A stretch of 64,000 nt of DNA from Acridotheres tristis. Lineage: Eukaryota; Chordata; Aves; Passeriformes; Sturnidae. The position numbers and the translations under genes are program-made. Below the pieces are notes generated by a model, which was not told the DNA's origin, ran no database searches, and was given only the letters and a program-made list of their open reading frames with translations. The stretch's first letter is position 1. Each line of letters starts with the position of its first letter. The stretch spans positions 248,001 to 312,000 of the forward strand of contig CM072892.1 of assembly GCA_037013685.1 (NCBI GenBank). Direction: 5' to 3'. Of this stretch, positions 39,321 through 49,435 are shown piece by piece.

Positions 39321-39531
39321 AGCAGCAGAGGGGCTGGGACAGCCCGGGCAGGCTGGGGCAGCTCTGCCCTGGTGTCACCTGCCCGGCTCTGTCCCTGAGT
39401 TCGGGAGATGGGGGGATGTGACCTGGACAGCTCAGCCACATTTCCCAGCATTTCAGTGTGCCTGGTGAAGGATGTCACCTTGTCCTGCAGACCTGCAGCT
39501 CCTCTGGGCCAGTCCCTCACGACAGAGGGCA

Positions 39532-39900
39532 GGACAGTGATGGGGACAGTGCTGGGGACAGAGCTCGGGACAGGGATGGGGACAGGGCTGGGGACAGAGC
39601 TGGGGACAGGGCTGGGAACAGGGCTGGGGACAGTGCTGGGGACAGAGCTGGGGACAGGGCTGGGGACAGGGCTGGGGACAGGGCTGGGGACAGTGCTGAT
39701 GACAGGGTTGGGGGACAGTGATGGGGACAGGGCTGGGGACAATGCTGGGACAGTGCTGATGACAGGGTTGGGGGACAGTGATGGGGACAGTGATGGGGAC
39801 AGGGATGGGGAGAGGGCTGGGGACAGTGCTGGGACAGTGCTGATGACAGGATTGGGGGACAGGGCTGGGGACACTGCTGGGGGACAGGGCTGGGGACATG
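39532..39900. repeat. 12-bp minisatellite, CTGGGGACAGGG
   Basis: About thirty units. Types are CTGGGGACAGGG, CTGGGGACAGAG, CTGGGGACAGTG and ATGGGGACAG(T/G)G, with a TGATGACAGGGTTGGGGGAC block recurring three times in the right half as a higher-order element. Confidence 0.96.
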
Positions 39901-39996
39901 TGACACCAGAACCTTTCCAAAGAAGCTCCTTGCTCCTGTGATTTTCATGGCGCAGTGACGCAGCAGGTGAAGGGACGATGGCCCAGGATGTCCAGG

Positions 39997-40225
39997 GCAG
40001 GTTGAGGTTGGATCCCAGGGAAATTCTCCTCCCTGGAAGGATCGTCCAGCCCTGGCACAGCTGCCCAGGGCAGGGGTGGAGTCCCCACCCCTGCAAGGGT
40101 TTAAAAGGGTTTAAAAGCCATGTGGATGTGGCACTTGGGGACACAGGCTGGTGGTGGCCCTGGCAGTGCTGGGGGGTGGCCTTAGGAGGTCTTTTCCAAC
40201 CGAAACATTTCTGATTCTGTGATTC
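39997..40225 (+). mobile_element. CR1 LINE fragment, 3' end
   Basis: GGTTGAGGTTGGATCCCAGG, AGCTGCCCAGGGCAGGGGTG, GGAGTCCCCACCCCTGCAAG and GATGTGGCACTTGGGGACAC lead to TTAGGAGGTCTTTTCC. It ends ATTTCTGATTCTGTGATTC. A tiny GGGTTTAAAA duplication sits inside at about 40099. Same CR1 subfamily type as the copy at 9985. Confidence 0.92.
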
Positions 40226-41070
40226 AACCCTGCCCACACCTCCCCTGCCATTGCCAGCAGCTGTCACCCACACTCTGCTCCTGGGAAACATCGGAGGCAG
40301 TGAAGACATCCAGCACTTCTCTCTCACACACATAAAAATATTTCTTCCTCTTGCAATAGCAAAGTTAAAGAAAATCGAGTTTCTGTGAAAATCTCACCAA
40401 GAGAAAGATGAAAACCACAGGAAATTCATTAGAAAACACATTACAAAACAAATCTTATTTAGCCTCATCTGCATTTAACATTTTAAACTTGGTATTTTTA
40501 ATATGCTTAAGGGCACAGTTCATTTAGATTTAAGGTAAACACTTCACTAAATATCAAACATTAATATAATTTTTGTAAAAATATTGGTTTGATGCTACTT
40601 GCAGAGTGTTTTTTTATAGATAGAGGTGCAAGCCTTGATATGCATAACAGCTCTGCAGAAAGTTTTAAATTATGAAGTGATTGAAAAAAACCCCATCAAG
40701 TTAAATAATTATATGTAAAATAAAATTTAAGAAATGAATGGTTCATTTTCCCTTCCAAAAGCTTTTCTTTTTCCTCCAGGAATGAGCGTTTTTGATCTTA
40801 TCTGCACCCTGGTAGGAATAAAGAGCTCCAGCTCTGGTCTGTGACACTTGGCTTCAGTTCCAGCTCCACAAATCTGTGTGAGGAGCGGGGGCAGGGGGTG
40901 TTTGCAACGCCAGGGTTGGATTTCAGGAGTGTGTGTCTGTCTGTCTGTCTTTCCATGTGTGTGTCTGTTGGATCTCAGGAATGTGGAGGTTTGGAGCTTT
41001 CTGTGCTTCCAGGCACAGAGCCCCTGGAAAACACTGCTCTGGAGCTGGAACCTTGGAGAAGGCTTGGAAA
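40226..41070. other. unique AT-rich block
   Basis: Repeat-free and AT-rich from about 40330 to 40800. A good acceptor (CTTTTCTTTTTCCTCCAG, ending near 40780) and a GTAGGA donor-like site about 32 bases later frame a possible micro-exon. I do not consider this supported. A short CTGT run lies near 40935-40950. Confidence 0.4.
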
Positions 41071-41132
41071 TCTGAATAATGAGTTAGGAAATATGAATAA
41101 TGAGTTAGTAAATATAAATAATGAGTTAGAAA
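41071..41132. repeat. 21/22-bp AT-rich repeat
   Basis: Three copies containing AATAATGAGTTAG followed by (G/T)AAATAT(G/A). Unlike almost every other array in the window it is AT-rich. It directly abuts the LTR candidate. Confidence 0.9.
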
Positions 41133-41136
41133 TCAC

Positions 41137-41577
41137 AAATGTGTGGTGGGTTAAATGTGTGTGATTTCACTGGGTGAAGGGTTTAAATTTGAGGTTTTTA
41201 CAGTACAGTGGTGGGTATGGGACAAGATGGAGAATTTGGGGTGGTGTCTTTTTCTTTGTTCATCTTCTTCTTCCTCACAGAACTCGGGCAGTGACCTTTG
41301 GTTGGTCAATGTCACTCTGAGGGTGCTGGGAATCCATTATTGGGTCAGAAGGATCAATAATGGAGGGGTTAAACTTTTATTGGTTTGTTTGGCTTTAAAA
41401 GGCCTTGGAGCAGCCTCAGCTGGGCCATTTTCCCACTTCCAGCCAGGAGCTGGAGGTGCTGCCACACTTCCTGTAATTTCTGATAAAATACAATAAACAT
41501 CCAAACCCAAACACGAAAATCGTCTCAGTCGTGTTTCTGTTAATCCTGGCTCTGAGGGAAAACAGAGATTGATGACA
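41137..41577 (+). mobile_element. putative solo LTR of an avian endogenous retrovirus
   Basis: The segment has LTR architecture: a TGTGTGGTGGG start (41140), TTTAAAAGG as a TATA-like box near 41393, AATAAA near 41490, then a GT-rich region (CGTCTCAGTCGTGTTTCTGT) typical of R/U5. AATCAC occurs at 41131-41136 and 41578-41583, a possible target-site duplication, although the exact TG...CA ends do not line up cleanly. No gag, pol or env sequence adjoins it. Boundaries and family are uncertain. Confidence 0.5.
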
Positions 41578-41619
41578 AATCACTAATGAGTGGTGCAAAG
41601 CCCAGCACACACCCCCACA

Positions 41620-42092
41620 TCTGTCTGTCTGTCCATGTGTGTGTGTGTGTGTCTGTCCGTGTCTGTGTGTGTGTGTCTGTTTGTGTGTGTGTGTGTGTCT
41701 GTCTGTCTGTGTGTGTGTGTCTGTCTGTGTGTGTCTGTGTGTCTGTTTGTGTGTGTGTGTCTGTGTGTGTCTGTGTGTCTGTTTGTGTGTGTCTGTCTGT
41801 GTGTGTGTGTGTGTGTGTGTCTGTCTGTCTGTCTGTGTGTGTGTGTCTGTGTGTGTGTGTGTCTGTCTGTGTGTGTGTGTCTGTCTGTCTGTGTGTGTGT
41901 GTCTGTCTGTGTCTGTGTGTCTGTTTGTGTGTGTGTCTGTCTGTGTGTCTGTGTGTGTGTCTGTCCGTGTCTGTGTGTGTGTGTGTCTGTGTGTGTGTGT
42001 CTGTCCGTGTGTGTGTGTGTGTCTGTCCGTGTGTGTGTGTGTCTGTGTGTGTGTGTCTATCTGTCTGTCTGTCCGTGTGTCCGTGTGTGCTG
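41620..42092. repeat. compound (TG)n / (CTGT)n microsatellite
   Basis: About 470 bp of GTGTGTGT and CTGTCTGT alternation with occasional CCGTG and TTTGTG interruptions. Internal blocks repeat (for example CTGTTTGTGTGTGTGTCTGT). The alternating purine-pyrimidine runs favour Z-DNA. Cys-Val and His-Thr frames up to 362 codons are artefacts. Confidence 0.98.
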
Positions 42093-42610
42093 TTTCCCCC
42101 TCTCTCAGCTTTACATCTCCTGTGATCACAGAATTCTCTGCCCCACTCTGCCGTGTTTCTGCTGTGTATAAATGGCAACCAGCTCGTCCCTGCGAGCTCA
42201 TTCCTTCTCCTCTGCGACAATCCAGGCACGACTGGAGGGTCAAAAGCCCCAGCACGATGTCGGCAGGGAGTGGGAGGAGGAGTGTGAGGGGTGTGGGGGT
42301 CAGAGCACGCTGGGCCACGGTTCAGTGCCTGCCCCAGCCCCTGCCATTCACCTTCACAACCAGCACAGCCCCCGTGCTGCGGGCAGGCACCTGGAGAAAT
42401 GTTCCAATCACCATCCCAGGAGGAGAGTTTAGGAAATAATCTTGTGCAATTAAAAAAATATAAAAATCTTCCAAGCGGCAATGAAAGTTGCCTGTGAAAA
42501 ATCACTTTTCCTCCTTTTATGGCAGAAGAGAAAGCTGGGAGCACTGGAGCTGTGGTCACCGGGAGTGACTTTGCCTCTGCCCTGCTCTCACTGGGACACT
42601 GGGCTGGGGG
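42093..42610. other. unique non-coding sequence
   Basis: A TATAAATGG lies near 42166 with moderate CpG content on both sides. No exon or start site supported. Confidence 0.4.
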
Positions 42611-42818
42611 TCCTGCCTGCTCAGGCACTGAGTGAGTCCTGTGCCAGGTCTGGGTCAGAATCTGCTCTGTCCTGCCTGCTCAGGCACTGAGTGAGTCCTG
42701 TGCCAGGTCTGGGTCAGACCTGCTCTGTCCTGGCTGCTCAGGCACTGAGTGAGTCCTGTGCCAGGTCTGGGTCAGAATCTGCTCTGTCCTGCCTGCTCAG
42801 GCACTGAGTGAGTCCTGC
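42611..42818. repeat. 59-bp minisatellite
   Basis: Units start at 42611, 42670, 42728 and 42787. They share TCCTGCCTGCTCAGGCACTG and GTGCCAGGTCTGGGTCAGA. One unit is 58 bp. The fourth copy is cut short and replaced by sequence leading into the 21-bp array. Confidence 0.94.
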
Positions 42819-42836
42819 CTGTGCTGCTGTTCATAG

Positions 42837-43567
42837 AGGATCTCCAGGAGCTCACACAGGATCTCCAGGGGCTCACACAGGATCCCCAGGGGCTCACACA
42901 GGATCCCCAGGGGCTCACACAGGATCCCCAGGGGCTCACACAGGATCCCCAGGGGCTCACACAGGATCTCCAGGAGCTCACACAGGATCTCCAGGAGCTC
43001 ATAGAGGATCCCCAGGGGCTCACACAGGATCCCCAGGAGCTCACACAGGATCCCCAGGGGCTCACACAGGATCCCCAGGGGCTCACACAGGATCTCCAGG
43101 GGCTCACACAGGATCCCCAGGGGCTCACACAGGATCTCCAGGGGCTCACACAGGATCCCCAGGAGCTCACACAGGATCCCCAGGGGCTCACACAGGATCC
43201 CCAGGGGCTCACACAGGATCCCCAGGAGCTCACACAGGATCTCCAGGAGCTCACACAGGATCCCCAGGGGCTCACACAGGATCCCCAGGAGCTCACACAG
43301 GATCCCCAGGGGCTCACACAGGATCCCCAGGAGCTCACACAGGATCTCCAGGGGCTCACACAGGATCCCCAGGAGCTCACACAGGATCCCCAGGGGCTCA
43401 CACAGGATCCCCAGGAGCTCACACAGGATCTCCAGGAGCTCACACAGGATCTCCAGGAGCTCACACAGGATCCCCAGGAGCTCACACAGGATCCCCAGGG
43501 GCTCACACAGGATCCCCAGGGGCTCACACAGGATCTCCAGGGGCTCACACAGGATCTCCAGGGGCTC
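42837..43567. repeat. 21-bp minisatellite, core GGGGCTCACACAGGATC
   Basis: About 35 units, all 21 bp. Variation is limited to GATCTCCAG/GATCCCCAG and GGGGCTC/GGAGCTC, with one CATAGAGG unit near 42997. The period is a multiple of three and the unit contains stops in only one of six frames, so heptapeptide repeats such as GSPGAHT and DLQELTQ stay open for over 240 codons. This is expected from the arithmetic and is not evidence of a gene. Confidence 0.98.
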
Positions 43568-45830
43568 TGTGCAGCCCTCCCAGCCCTCCTCCTGCTGAGC
43601 TGTCCTCCAGCTCCAGCTGCCCTGTGTCAGGCAGCACAGAGTTCTCTTTTCCAGGCTGACTGCAGTGCTGGGTTCTGTATCCCGCCCAGGCTGGTGCTGC
43701 AGTGGGGCTGAGCTGCAGGGCTCCAGCAGCAGTGCCCCACACATTTTGGGAAGCCCAGGAGTGTCTGTGCTCCATCCAGCCCCAGCACAAGCCCTTCTGC
43801 CATCCCAGCCGTGTGCTGGGGCTGTCCCACCTGCCCTCCTGGCACTGCTGCAGGTGCCCCCGGGCTGCCTCCCCCAGGTGTGTGCCTCACACACACTTGT
43901 ATTGCACCACTGCCTTTCCCCACGGGCTGGACTTTATCAGTTAGATCCCTTTGCCAGCCATTCTGTGGAGTTTGGTGCTATAAAGTGTTGATCCAGCAAT
44001 GCTTCAACTCTATCTGTAAAATCTGCTTTAGGTATTGACTGTCCCTGGGTTATTCACTCGGTGCTTATCTCAGTAAATCCTTCACTTGTGCCATGGAAAT
44101 AAAAAACTTTGATATTTATATGAAAATACTTTTGTTTAGAAAACAATTGCGATTTACAGCTCAAACAGGCTTTGATTCCTATTTAAATTTATGACTCCTT
44201 TCTAGAAGTGCCTTGTGGGGACATTTCTGTCTCTTTCAGTGCATCTTCATGCTCTGAATACATAATTTAGTACGAGATCCTTCTCAACGATATCCCCCAG
44301 CAGCTGGGGAATTGAAGATGCTTGCAAAGATTTGAGCTTGAAATGTTTAACTGTCATTAATTTGCAGATTACAGTCAGAGAGCTTTGTAGATTGTAATGT
44401 GTGATGCAATTACACTCTGCTAATGTAATATATCTAATTTTTTGAATAGATGATTCGTTTTCATACTTCCAGTGTTCAAAGAGAAAGAGATTTATAATCC
44501 AGAATGCTAATGCAGGTGGGATAATTTACTGCTATGGTTACAGTGGGAGCATCCTCTGCCCAGGCTTTCCTGTTTGCTGGATTTCACTGGGTGGAGCAGA
44601 GAGAATGAGTGGCAGTGTTCTGTGTACACAGGGTGTTTTACTGGGAGGAGGCACCGTCCTGTCTCTGCTTGCAGGAACACTTCAATATCACAGCCTGCTT
44701 TGCCTTGGAAAGGACCTTAAAGACCACTCAGCCGATGCATGCATTGCATCAGCCTGTGTTACAGACACCAAATGCTGCCCCTCTCATTACCTTGCACAAA
44801 ATAAAAAATGAAAAATCATCTATTAAACATCCTGTATTTAACAGCTATTCTCTGAACTCTCCCGTGTGGCTGCACTGAGAACCCAGAGCACAGCCCGTGG
44901 GGGTCCCTGGTTCCTCACCGGCTGCTGCAGGGGCTCCTCACCCACCTGAGCTCGCTGGAGGAATCGCTGCCTTCGCTCCCTTGGATCCGTCCCTGCCGTC
45001 CGAGGCGTTGCTCAGCCAGGATAAAGGCTTGGCTGGGCAGGGATCCGTGGACGGTGCCTGTGATGAGAGCACGCCCTGAGCTGGCAGTGGAGCCCTTCCA
45101 ACAGGACTTGGCACTTAGAGAAGCACCAGGGCTGAGAGCTGGGAAAGTCACCAATTCTGAAAGCTTTTATCCTAAAGCTCCTCTGGCACAGGGGCTGCCT
45201 TGCCCTGGTGGTGGCTGGGCAGAAGGGAGAGGTGGCACCTGCCAAGCCCGCAGGGAGGCTCAGCCCTCTTGTCTCCTCCTGACAGTCTTGGCACTGCTGG
45301 GTGCAGGCACAGCTCAGTATTAGGCATTCAGGTCAACCTCTGATTTGCATAAGAAGTTCAGAGATAATTCAATAAATGCCGTCACAACCCCAGAAAAACT
45401 TGTTGAGGTTTAATTGGATAGAACAATAATTTTATCAGCTGTTCATTGTATTAAACGTTCCAGCAGTGTATTTATTTTTAGTGGAAGGAATTAATTTTGT
45501 AATTATTAGCGTTGGGTTCTTTTGGAATCTCTGAATATATTACCTACTCTGTTTGTGTCTTTGAGCAACATTGTGTGCCAGACACTTCTGGGCTTTGTTT
45601 TTTTCTGTTAAATCGGGTCTGACACCGTGCTGGGAATCAACCCACAGTTACAAAAGGGTTAATTGCTGCGTCTGTGTGTCCCCGTGGCTGCCGGGGAGGA
45701 TTCCCTGGCACAGGCAGCTGGAGGTGCTGCAGCTGTGACACCTCCTCGGCATGCCCTTGTCCTGGGGCTGACCCAGCCTCGAGAGCCGGATTGACACTTG
45801 AGTGGTTCTGCTTTCATCCTGGAGCAGGGC
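43568..45830. other. unique sequence with AT-rich island and short CpG cluster
   Basis: AT-rich, repeat-free at about 43950-44570 and again at 45310-45660, with many TAAT/ATTA cores (GCTAATGTAATATATC near 44420). A small cluster of about eleven CpGs lies at 44905-45070. No exon supported. Confidence 0.4.
44686..44735 (-). mobile_element. possible CR1 3' fragment
   Basis: ATATCACAGCCTGCTTTGCC followed by TTGGAAAGGACCTTAAAGAC resembles the reverse of the CR1 terminus (AATCACAG...TTGGAAGGGACC). Only about 50 bp match, so the call is tentative. Confidence 0.4.
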
Positions 45831-45910
45831 TGGAGTTCCTGGAACTGTCACAGGGATGGAGTTCCTGGAACTGTCACAGGGATGGTGGCCCTGGAACTGT
45901 CACAGGGATG
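45831..45910. repeat. 26-bp minisatellite, three copies
   Basis: TGGAGTTCCTGGAACTGTCA plus CAGGGA occurs three times. The third copy has TGGTGGCCCTGG in place of TGGAGTTCCTGG. Confidence 0.93.
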
Positions 45911-45911
45911 G

Positions 45912-46001
45912 TGACACAGAGACACTGGGACACACGGACACACAGACATGGACACACGGACACAGAGATACAGACACACACACACAGACACACAGACACA
46001 G
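45912..46001. repeat. degenerate GACACA microsatellite
   Basis: GACACAGAGACACTGGGACA, then GACACACGGACACACAGACA-type units, directly continuing from the 26-bp array, which itself ends in CACAGGG. Confidence 0.9.
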
Positions 46002-46035
46002 TCCGTGCCCTGCCGTGCCCACTGTCTGCTGGAAC

Positions 46036-46733
46036 CCTCCCTGCTCTCCCTGCTCTCCCTGCTCTCTGCTCTCCCTGCTCTCCCTGCTCTCTGCTCTCTG
46101 CTCTCCCTGCTCCCTGCTCTCCCTGCTCTCCCTGCTCTCTGCTCTCCCTGCTCTCCCTGCTCTCTGCTCTCTGCTCTCCCTGCTCTCCCTGCTCTCCCTG
46201 CTCTCCCTGCTCTCTGCTCTCCCTGCTCTCCCTGCTCTCCCTGCTCTCCCTGCTCTCTGCTCTCCCTGCTCTCTCTGCTCTCCCTGCTCTCCCTGCTCTC
46301 TGCTCTCCCTGCTCTCCCTGCTCTCCCTGCTCTCCCTGCTCTCTGCTCTCTCTGCTCTCTCTGCTCTCCCTGCTCTCCCTGCTCTCCCTGCTCTCCCTGC
46401 TCTCCCTGCTCTCCCTGCTCTCCCTGCTCTCTCTGCTCTCTCTGCTCTCTCTGCTCTCTCTGCTCTCCCTGCTCTCCCTGCTCTCCCTGCTCTCCCTGCT
46501 CTCTCTGCTCTCTCTGCTCTCTCTGCTCTCTCTGCTCTCCCTGCTCTCCCTGCTCTCCCTGCTCTCCCTGCTCTCCCTGCTCTCTCTGCTCTCTCTGCTC
46601 TCTCTGCTCTCCCTGCTCTCTGCTCTCCCTGCTCTCCCTGCTCTCCCTGCTCTCCCTGCTCTCCCTGCTCTCCCTGCTCTCCCTGCTCTCCCTGCTCTCC
46701 CTGCTCTCCCTGCTCTCCCTGCTCCCTGCTCTT
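46036..46733. repeat. 9-bp pyrimidine-rich minisatellite, CCCTGCTCT
   Basis: About 700 bp of CCCTGCTCT and CTCTGCTCT nonamers, with six-base CTGCTCT slippage variants in the left half only. Runs of the two nonamer types alternate in blocks of three to five, a higher-order pattern that repeats in the centre. The nonamer length keeps all frames open (Leu-Pro-Ala, Ser-Leu-Leu, Cys-Ser-Pro; minus Arg-Ala-Gly), so frames over 400 codons are artefacts. Confidence 0.98.
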
Positions 46734-47680
46734 CCCTCCCTCCCGTTTTGGATGCTGCTGCCCCTGCCAGCAGCTCGAGCCGTGTTTTTGGTCTGTCCTG
46801 CCCTCCCCGCTGCCTTCCCCATGGATGTCTGCCTGTGTGAGGAAGCTCCAGCCTGGCCTGTGCCATTCCCGTTCCTCTCCGGGGCTTTGCCATGGGCACA
46901 CCCCAAATCCTCCGGGAGTGCCGGAGCCAGACCTGTCCCCCGGCCGGGGCTGTGCTGTCCCCTCTGTGCTGGGGCACGGGGACCCCTCTGGGGGCACAGG
47001 GCTGGGGGTGACAGTGCTGTGGCTGTCCCTGGAGGGCTGTGCCCAGCACAGACCACCCAGCCCAGCCCCACTGGCTCCAGCACACGGCCCTACAGCCATG
47101 GGTCTCCGTCCCAGACCCTCTCCCCAGTTTAGAGCAGATTCCTCCACCGTGTAAATATTTGCCCCAAATGATTCTAATGTACCTAAAAAAGAGCCCCACA
47201 GTCCTGTGGAGCTGTGCCCGACCCCAGAGCTGTGGGACCCCAGGGAGAGGCAAAGCCCCTCGGAGCTGAGCAGCCTGTGGGGGAGCTCAGGCCCTTACAC
47301 ACTCCCACTGAGCTTTTATTTTTATACTTCTGATTGCAAGGATCAGTGAAAATAGCACTGATAGCGCTCGTTTGGAAATATGGAACATGCACGTGAAAAT
47401 GAATGCCAAGTAAGTTTGTTAATATCAGTGTTATTACAATGAATACTTAATTAACTCATCACAGCAGCACACTCGCAGAGAAGTGTTCTCACTGATGATA
47501 AAGTGCTAAATCTCCAAATGAACACCTACAGACACATGTATGGCAGCACAGCAAAAAACAAGGGATCAATTGTGTCACATTTATAAAAAGGAACTCTTTC
47601 AAATAAGAAAAAATAAACTAAAAAAACCCAAAAAACAAACAAAAAAGCCCCCACAAAACATTTTTTTCTCTGTCTCTGAG
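46734..47680. other. unique sequence, AT-rich on the right
   Basis: GC-moderate with scattered CpGs to about 47280, then AT-rich to 47680, ending in an A-rich run (47600-47645). No gene recognised. Confidence 0.45.
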
Positions 47681-47784
47681 CAATCTGGTCCAGTGGAAGG
47701 TGTCCCTGCCCATGTCAGGGGTTTGGAACAAGACAGTTTTTAAGGTCTTTTTCAACCCAAACCAGTCTGTGATTCTGTGATTTT
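47681..47784 (+). mobile_element. CR1 LINE fragment, 3' end
   Basis: CAATCTGGTCCAGTGGAAGG, TGTCCCTGCCCATGTCAGGG and AAGGTCTTTTTCAACCC lead to CAGTCTGTGATTCTGTGATT, two to three terminal octamers. This is a true CR1 3' terminus. Confidence 0.93.
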
Positions 47785-48130
47785 TGATTTTTTTCTGATA
47801 ACATCACATCACCAGCCAAAATCTTGAGAAATTTTGGCACAAGAGAAGGAAGCAGAGCCCTTCCAAATATTCAACTGGTCCTGCTGCATTTTCATCTGGG
47901 CACTGTGTTTTCATTACTGGCTGTACTGGTGATCTCTAGTCTGCAATTCACTGCCCTGTGTTGGACTTGGCACTGTTTTTATAGCAGATTTTGTAAATGC
48001 ACATAGAGAAGAGGATTTTACCTGAAATCTAAATGCAACATCATAGAGCCTGCCTGTAGGGGCAGGAACCATATGGGAAAACAGGTACTGGGGAGAAGCT
48101 GCTAAAGTGAAGAGATTTCCTGGAGTGCCA

Positions 48131-48284
48131 GAGGAGAGGAGAGGAGAGGAGAGGAAAGGAGAGGAGAGGAGAGGAGAGGAGAGGAGAGGAGAGGAGAGGA
48201 GAGGAGAGGAGAGGAGAGGAGAGGAGAGGAGAGGAGAGGAGAGGAGAGGAGAGGAGAGGAGAGGAGAGGAGAGGAGAGGAGAGG
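48131..48284. repeat. pentanucleotide microsatellite, GAGGA
   Basis: About thirty near-perfect GAGGA units (one GAAAG variant near 48154). Homopurine on the plus strand and a mirror-repeat type, so triplex (H-DNA) is possible. Confidence 0.97.
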
Positions 48285-48989
48285 GGCTCACCCAGCTGGC
48301 ACAGACACAACCTCCTCCCATGGCAGCTCCAGGGGCTGCAGGAACAAGGGGCAGAGGCATCACTGCTCTACTGACCCCAGGCCTGGGGAAATATAGGTGA
48401 GTTATCACATTTCCTTCCTAAAGGAAAAGGAAAAAAGTTAAAGTACCCCAAAAGGTGCAAATACCAGCAAAGCAAAGTAAAGATGCCCTTTTTCTCTGCA
48501 GCCTGACTGTGCTGTGTGAGGACAGACACCTGTGATGGCAGGACAGGGCTCAGGGGCAGGGCAGGGCAGAGCAGCACCTCACACTCGGGTGCCAGAGCTG
48601 TCTGGGCTGATGCGGAATGTTGAACAGCAGAGCTTTGCAAAACACTGAACCCCAGTTATCCCAGAGCATTGTTTGTGCTTGCACAGCGTTTACAGCCCTG
48701 CGGCACCGGGGTGAGTTTGGTGCCCAGGCTGTGCTGCAGAGCTGTTTGCACTCCTGGCTGAGTGCCTGGAGCCAGGCAGGGATCAGCCCCCCCAGAACCC
48801 CCGACACCCCCGGCTGGGCAGGGATGGCCTCAGAGCAGTGAGTGAGGGCGTGGTGACAGCTCCTGCAGAACTGCAGCCCCCAGATCAGTAACAACAGGAA
48901 TTCTTGTGTGAATTGAGGAAAAGTCTGTGGATGACTTGAGTGCAAAACATGCACTAATGTGAAATTTCACTCAGGCAAAACCTGAAATC
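48285..48989. other. unique non-coding sequence
   Basis: No repeat family or exon recognised between the GAGGA tract and the long CR1 copy. Confidence 0.45.
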
Positions 48990-49435
48990 TTAGAATAAAG
49001 AATCACAGAAACTCCTGAGTGGGAAGGGACCCTCAGGATCATCCATCCCAGCCCCTGTCCCTGCACAGACCCCCCAACAATCCCACCCTGGCATCCCTGG
49101 TGTCCAAACTCTCCTGGAGCTCTGGAATTCCCTGGGGAGCCTGGGCAGTGCCAGCACCCTCTGGGGGAGGGAAGAACCTTTCCCAAAATCCAGCCTGACC
49201 CCCCGGCCCAGCTCCAGCCGTGCCCTGGTCCTGGAGCAGGGATTGGAGCTGCCCCTCTGCTGTCCCTCGGGAGGAGCTGCAGTCCCGGTGAGGTCTGACC
49301 TGAGTCTCCTCTGTTCTAGCTGAACAAACCAAGTGTCCTCAGCTGCTCCTCCTGTGCTCCTTTGGACCCCTCACCATCTTTGTGTCCCTCCTTTGGACTA
49401 TTTCCAGCAGCTTCAGATCTTCCTTCCAAAAGGCT
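48990..49435 (-). mobile_element. CR1 LINE fragment, longest copy in the window
   Basis: Starts TAGAATAAAGAATCACAG and continues through GGGAAGGGACCCTCAGGAT, GCCTGGGCAGTGCCAGCACC and GAGGTCTGACCTGAGTCTCC, then CTGAACAAACCAAGTGTCCT and CACCATCTTTGTGTCCCTCC. It reaches about 440 bp into the element. No open reverse-transcriptase frame remains. Confidence 0.93.

Noticed and set aside
38699..40333. 544-codon minus-strand Pro-rich frame
   Set aside because: Spans two unrelated minisatellites and a CR1 3' end, so it cannot be one gene.
40763..40815. 32-base micro-exon between a good acceptor and GTAGGA
   Set aside because: No partner exons; single splice-like motifs are common by chance in 64 kb.
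41540..42628. His-Thr and Cys-Val repeat proteins
   Set aside because: Translation of the TG/CTGT microsatellite.
42797..43894. Collagen-like or leucine-rich heptad protein
   Set aside because: The GSPGAHT and ILCEPLG repeats come from the 21-bp array, and several overlapping frames are equally open.
45674..47253. 400-460-codon frames (Leu-Pro-Ala or Arg-Ala-Gly repeats)
   Set aside because: Produced by the nonamer array; a period divisible by three keeps every frame open.
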